Of a DNA stretch of 8,633 bases, positions 6,446 through 8,633 are shown in pieces (positions within the stretch are counted from its first letter, which is position 1; every line of letters starts with the position of its first letter). Source of the stretch: Bacillota bacterium (GTDB lineage: Bacteria; Bacillota; Bacilli; Bacillales_B; DSM-18226); contig JAKACS010000103.1 in NCBI GenBank assembly GCA_021821235.1, positions 1 to 8,633 on the forward strand. Reading direction: 5' to 3'. Made by a program: the position numbers and the translations under genes. A model generated the notes under the pieces. The model was not told where the DNA came from. It saw only the letters and a program-made list of their open reading frames with translations, and ran no database searches.

Positions 6446-7405
6446 GTGAGCTTTATGGAAATTTTGGCAATTATTATTCCATCTACCTTATTATGGGCGG
6501 CGCCACTTGTCTTCACTGCATTAGGCGGCGTGTTTTCCGAGCGCTCCGGGGTTGTTAACATTGGACTGGAAGGATTGATGTGGATCGGTGCCTTTACAGC
6601 GATTGTTTTTAATCTTACTTTTGTCGATACATTTGGGAACTGGACACCGTGGATTTCATTAATCGCCGCAATGGTTGCTGGTGGCTTGTTCTCGATTCTT
6701 CATGCCGTTGCATCGATCACCTTTCGCGCGGACCATACGGTATCCGGTGTAGCAATTAACTTGCTGGCATCCGGACTAACCTTGTTTTTGGTGAAACTGA
6801 TTTATGACAAGGGTGAAACAGACATTATTCAAAAAGGATTTAGCAAAATTGATGTTCCTGGATTGAAAGACATTCCCGTTATTGGAAAATTATTTTTTCA
6901 AGATACGTATTGGACATCTTTTGTTGCCATTGTTGTTGCGATTATCGCTTGGTACATTATTTACAAAACGCCGTTCGGCTTGCGGCTTCGCTCAGTTGGT
7001 GAACATCCAATGGCTGCCGATACAATGGGAATCAATGTATCCAAAATGCGCTACTTTGGCGTCATCATTTCCGGAGCCCTTGGCGGAATTGGTGGCGGCG
7101 TGTATGCTGAGTCAATTTCATCCAATTTCAGCCATGCGACCATTAGCGGACAGGGATTCATGGCCCTGGCAGCGATGATTTTTGGTAAATGGCATCCGCT
7201 GGGAGCGATGGGGGCTGCAATCTTCTTTGGTTTTGCCCAAAGTCTGAGCATCATCGGCTCAAGCTTGCCGTTCTTAAAATCAATCCCGAGTGTGTACTTA
7301 TTAATTGCTCCATATGTTTTGACGATTCTCGCTTTAACCGGTTTTATCGGCCGGGCAGAAGCGCCGAAAGCAGATGGTGTTCATTATATTAAAGGCAGCC
7401 GCTAA
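6446..7405 (+). CDS. nupQ: Nucleoside ABC importer permease subunit 2 (NupQ-like)
   Basis: Second BPD_transp_2 permease, 319 aa. It starts with GTG in the base right after the nupP stop codon; AAGGGGGTGA lies at the correct spacing (8 nt), which favours GTG over the ATG at 6455. Hydrophobic segments run almost throughout. Conserved pieces include GGVFSERSGVVNIGLEG (27-43, the permease motif equivalent to FNIGVEG of subunit 1), ADHTVSGVAINLLASGLTLF, the coupling region FGLRLRSVGEHPMAADTMGI, then ISGALGGIGGG and GQGFMALAAMIFGKWHPLGA. It is shorter than subunit 1, mainly because it lacks the long N-terminal segment, as usual for these pairs. It is the last gene of the operon and is followed by a hairpin terminator. 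Confidence 0.93.
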   Translation: MSFMEILAIIIPSTLLWAAPLVFTALGGVFSERSGVVNIGLEGLMWIGAFTAIVFNLTFVDTFGNWTPWISLIAAMVAGGLFSILHAVASITFRADHTVSGVAINLLASGLTLFLVKLIYDKGETDIIQKGFSKIDVPGLKDIPVIGKLFFQDTYWTSFVAIVVAIIAWYIIYKTPFGLRLRSVGEHPMAADTMGINVSKMRYFGVIISGALGGIGGGVYAESISSNFSHATISGQGFMALAAMIFGKWHPLGAMGAAIFFGFAQSLSIIGSSLPFLKSIPSVYLLIAPYVLTILALTGFIGRAEAPKADGVHYIKGSR

Positions 7406-7414
7406 GCCTCTTTG

Positions 7415-7443
7415 CCCTCAGCAATTCATCCTGCTGAGGGTTT
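7415..7443 (+). terminator. Terminator of the nupOPQ operon
   Basis: A 9-bp stem CCCTCAGCA / TGCTGAGGG with loop ATTCATCC starts 10 nt after the nupQ stop. It is GC-rich but followed by only three T residues (TTTAAAC), so termination may be incomplete. Confidence 0.65.
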
Positions 7444-7447
7444 AAAC

Positions 7448-7477
7448 TTGTAGGAAACAAACCAAACAGCTTATAGT
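7448..7477 (+). promoter_or_regulatory. Tentative promoter for ymfF
   Basis: TTGTAG (7448-7453) and TATAGT (7472-7477, 5/6 to TATAAT) are separated by 18 bp. The -35 matches only 3/6. Another TATAGT lies at 7530-7535 without a good -35. The 169-bp gap between nupQ and ymfF, with a terminator at its start, makes a separate promoter plausible, but the assignment is weak. Confidence 0.3.
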
Positions 7478-7574
7478 GAGAATACAGTTTATTTTAATTG
7501 GAAAAAATAAATCTGATAACGTGCATACATATAGTACTAATAAACCTTTTTAAAGATAAAGGAGGACTGGTTTA

Positions 7575-8633
7575 ATGACAGCTGCATTGACGGAAAAAGT
7601 AACGGAAATGCAAGGATTCAAGCTCCACTTAGTAGAAACCGGGCAGTATAAAACGACAACAATTGTTTGGAAAATGAAAGCACCGCTGACGAAAGAAGAT
7701 GTGACACAACGCGCACTTCTTCCGCAAGTGCTGCAGTCGAGTTCGGCCAAATATCCGTCGACCACCAAATTGCGGTCGCATTTGGATGAACTTTATGGAG
7801 CCACTTTTTATGTGGATCTGGCGAAAAAAGGTGAGTACCATGTAATGAGTTTTTCACTTGAGGTTGCCAATGAAAAATTTTTAAGCGATCCGAGCCCGCT
7901 GTTGAAAAAAGGGTTTGAATTTTTAGCGGAAATTTTAACGCATCCACATACAAATGGCAATGCATTTGATAATGAAACAGTTGAAAAAGAAAAGCGGACA
8001 TTAAAGCAGCGGATTCAATCCGTGTATGATGATAAAATGCGCTATTCCAATGTACGTTTAATTGAGGAAATGTGCAATGGAGAACCGTATGCGCTTCAAG
8101 TAAATGGTGTGAAAGACGATGTTGACCCAATTACAGCGGAAAGCTTGTATGAATACTACCAAAAGGCGTTCCGTGAAGATGAACTGGATCTGTTTGTCAT
8201 TGGAGATGTAAAGGAAGAGGCTGTAAAAGAGATAGTCTCCGGACTTTTGCAATTTGAGCCTCGCGAGCCAAAAGAAATCGTACCTGTCAGAATTGAAAAA
8301 AAAGCCGAAGTTCATGAAGTGAAGGAAAAGCAAGATGTTAAACAAGGAAAATTAAACATTGGATACCGGACAAATATCCGCTATGGTAATCTTGACTATT
8401 TTCCCTTACAGGTTTTTAATGGAATATTCGGCGGCTTTTCCCACTCAAAACTATTTATCAATGTCCGCGAAAAGGCAAGTCTTGCCTATTATGCAGCAAG
8501 CCGGCTTGAAAGCCATAAAGGGCTTTTAATGGTCATGTCAGGGATTGATTTGAAGAACTACGACAAGGCGGTAGGGATTATCCATGAACAAATGGGGGCA
8601 ATGAAAAAAGGCGATTTTACCGACACGGAAAGA
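7575..8633 (+). CDS. ymfF: M16-family peptidase homologue YmfF, catalytically incomplete (3' end outside window)
   Basis: The frame is open from ATG 7575, 9 nt after a perfect AAAGGAGG, to the window edge: 353 residues of a protein usually about 425 aa. No stop falls inside the window. It has the two-lobed M16 layout: N-lobe with KYPSTTKLRSHLDELYGATF (about 60-80) and C-lobe with NIGYRTNIRYGNLDYFPLQV, then FGGFSHSKLF and VREKASLAYY. The inverted zinc motif HXXEH expected just before the KYP segment is absent; that stretch reads LLPQVLQSSS (48-57), with no His or Glu. The C-lobe Arg298 and Tyr305, equivalent to the substrate-binding R/Y pair of active M16 enzymes, are present. I infer a non-metal-binding partner subunit, probably paired with the YmfH-type protein (which carries the zinc motif in related bacteria) that should lie just beyond the window. 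Substrate unknown; cytoplasmic, as no signal peptide is seen. Confidence 0.9.
   Translation, partial: MTAALTEKVTEMQGFKLHLVETGQYKTTTIVWKMKAPLTKEDVTQRALLPQVLQSSSAKYPSTTKLRSHLDELYGATFYVDLAKKGEYHVMSFSLEVANEKFLSDPSPLLKKGFEFLAEILTHPHTNGNAFDNETVEKEKRTLKQRIQSVYDDKMRYSNVRLIEEMCNGEPYALQVNGVKDDVDPITAESLYEYYQKAFREDELDLFVIGDVKEEAVKEIVSGLLQFEPREPKEIVPVRIEKKAEVHEVKEKQDVKQGKLNIGYRTNIRYGNLDYFPLQVFNGIFGGFSHSKLFINVREKASLAYYAASRLESHKGLLMVMSGIDLKNYDKAVGIIHEQMGAMKKGDFTDTER

Noticed and set aside
7521..7535. CATACATA resembling a sigma-E -10 element before ymfF
   Set aside because: No matching -35 is found at 13-15 bp upstream, so a sporulation promoter is not supported.
7618..8130. Long minus-strand open frame within ymfF
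   Set aside because: It is a shadow of the plus-strand M16 gene, which has a perfect ribosome-binding site and recognisable domains; the minus frame has no recognisable protein features.

Overview
The window looks like chromosome of an endospore-forming Bacillaceae member. It carries the C-terminal part of the sporulation DNA translocase SpoIIIE, followed by a YmfC-type GntR regulator and, at the far end, a YmfF-type M16 peptidase homologue. From memory, spoIIIE-ymfC-...-ymfF is the gene order near ymf/pgsA/recA in Bacillus subtilis. Strong Shine-Dalgarno sequences, TTG and GTG starts and moderate GC all fit low-GC Gram-positive bacteria. I cannot name the species.

Layout, all on the + strand: spoIIIE, 5'-truncated by the window edge (2-1384); a 372-bp gap with a long palindrome, a U-tract terminator, a 20-bp tandem duplication, an extended -10 promoter and an 18-bp operator-like dyad; ymfC (1757-2482); a BMP-family lipoprotein, nupN-like (2575-3669); a 12-bp intergenic hairpin, a weak terminator-like hairpin and a promoter whose -35 lies in a perfect operator-like palindrome; then the tightly packed ATPase and two permeases, nupO/nupP/nupQ-like (3871-5406, 5399-6445, 6446-7405); a terminator; and ymfF, cut by the right edge (7575-8633).

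The four transporter genes together encode a complete BMP/Nup-type ABC importer: a lipoprotein receptor, a tandem-NBD ATPase and two different BPD_transp_2 permeases. By family knowledge its substrate is most likely purine nucleosides such as guanosine. The adjacent HutC-subfamily GntR gene is the natural candidate for its local regulator. The sequence AGGTCTGA occurs both in the dyad before ymfC and in the palindrome over the -35 box of the ATPase operon, which supports a model of autoregulation plus operon repression by YmfC.

I saw no mobile element, CRISPR array, tRNA, rRNA or clearly novel system. The most useful leads are the putative YmfC operators, the arrangement that would make more lipoprotein than ATPase/permease, and the YmfF homologue, which lacks the zinc-binding motif but keeps the C-terminal R/Y pair.
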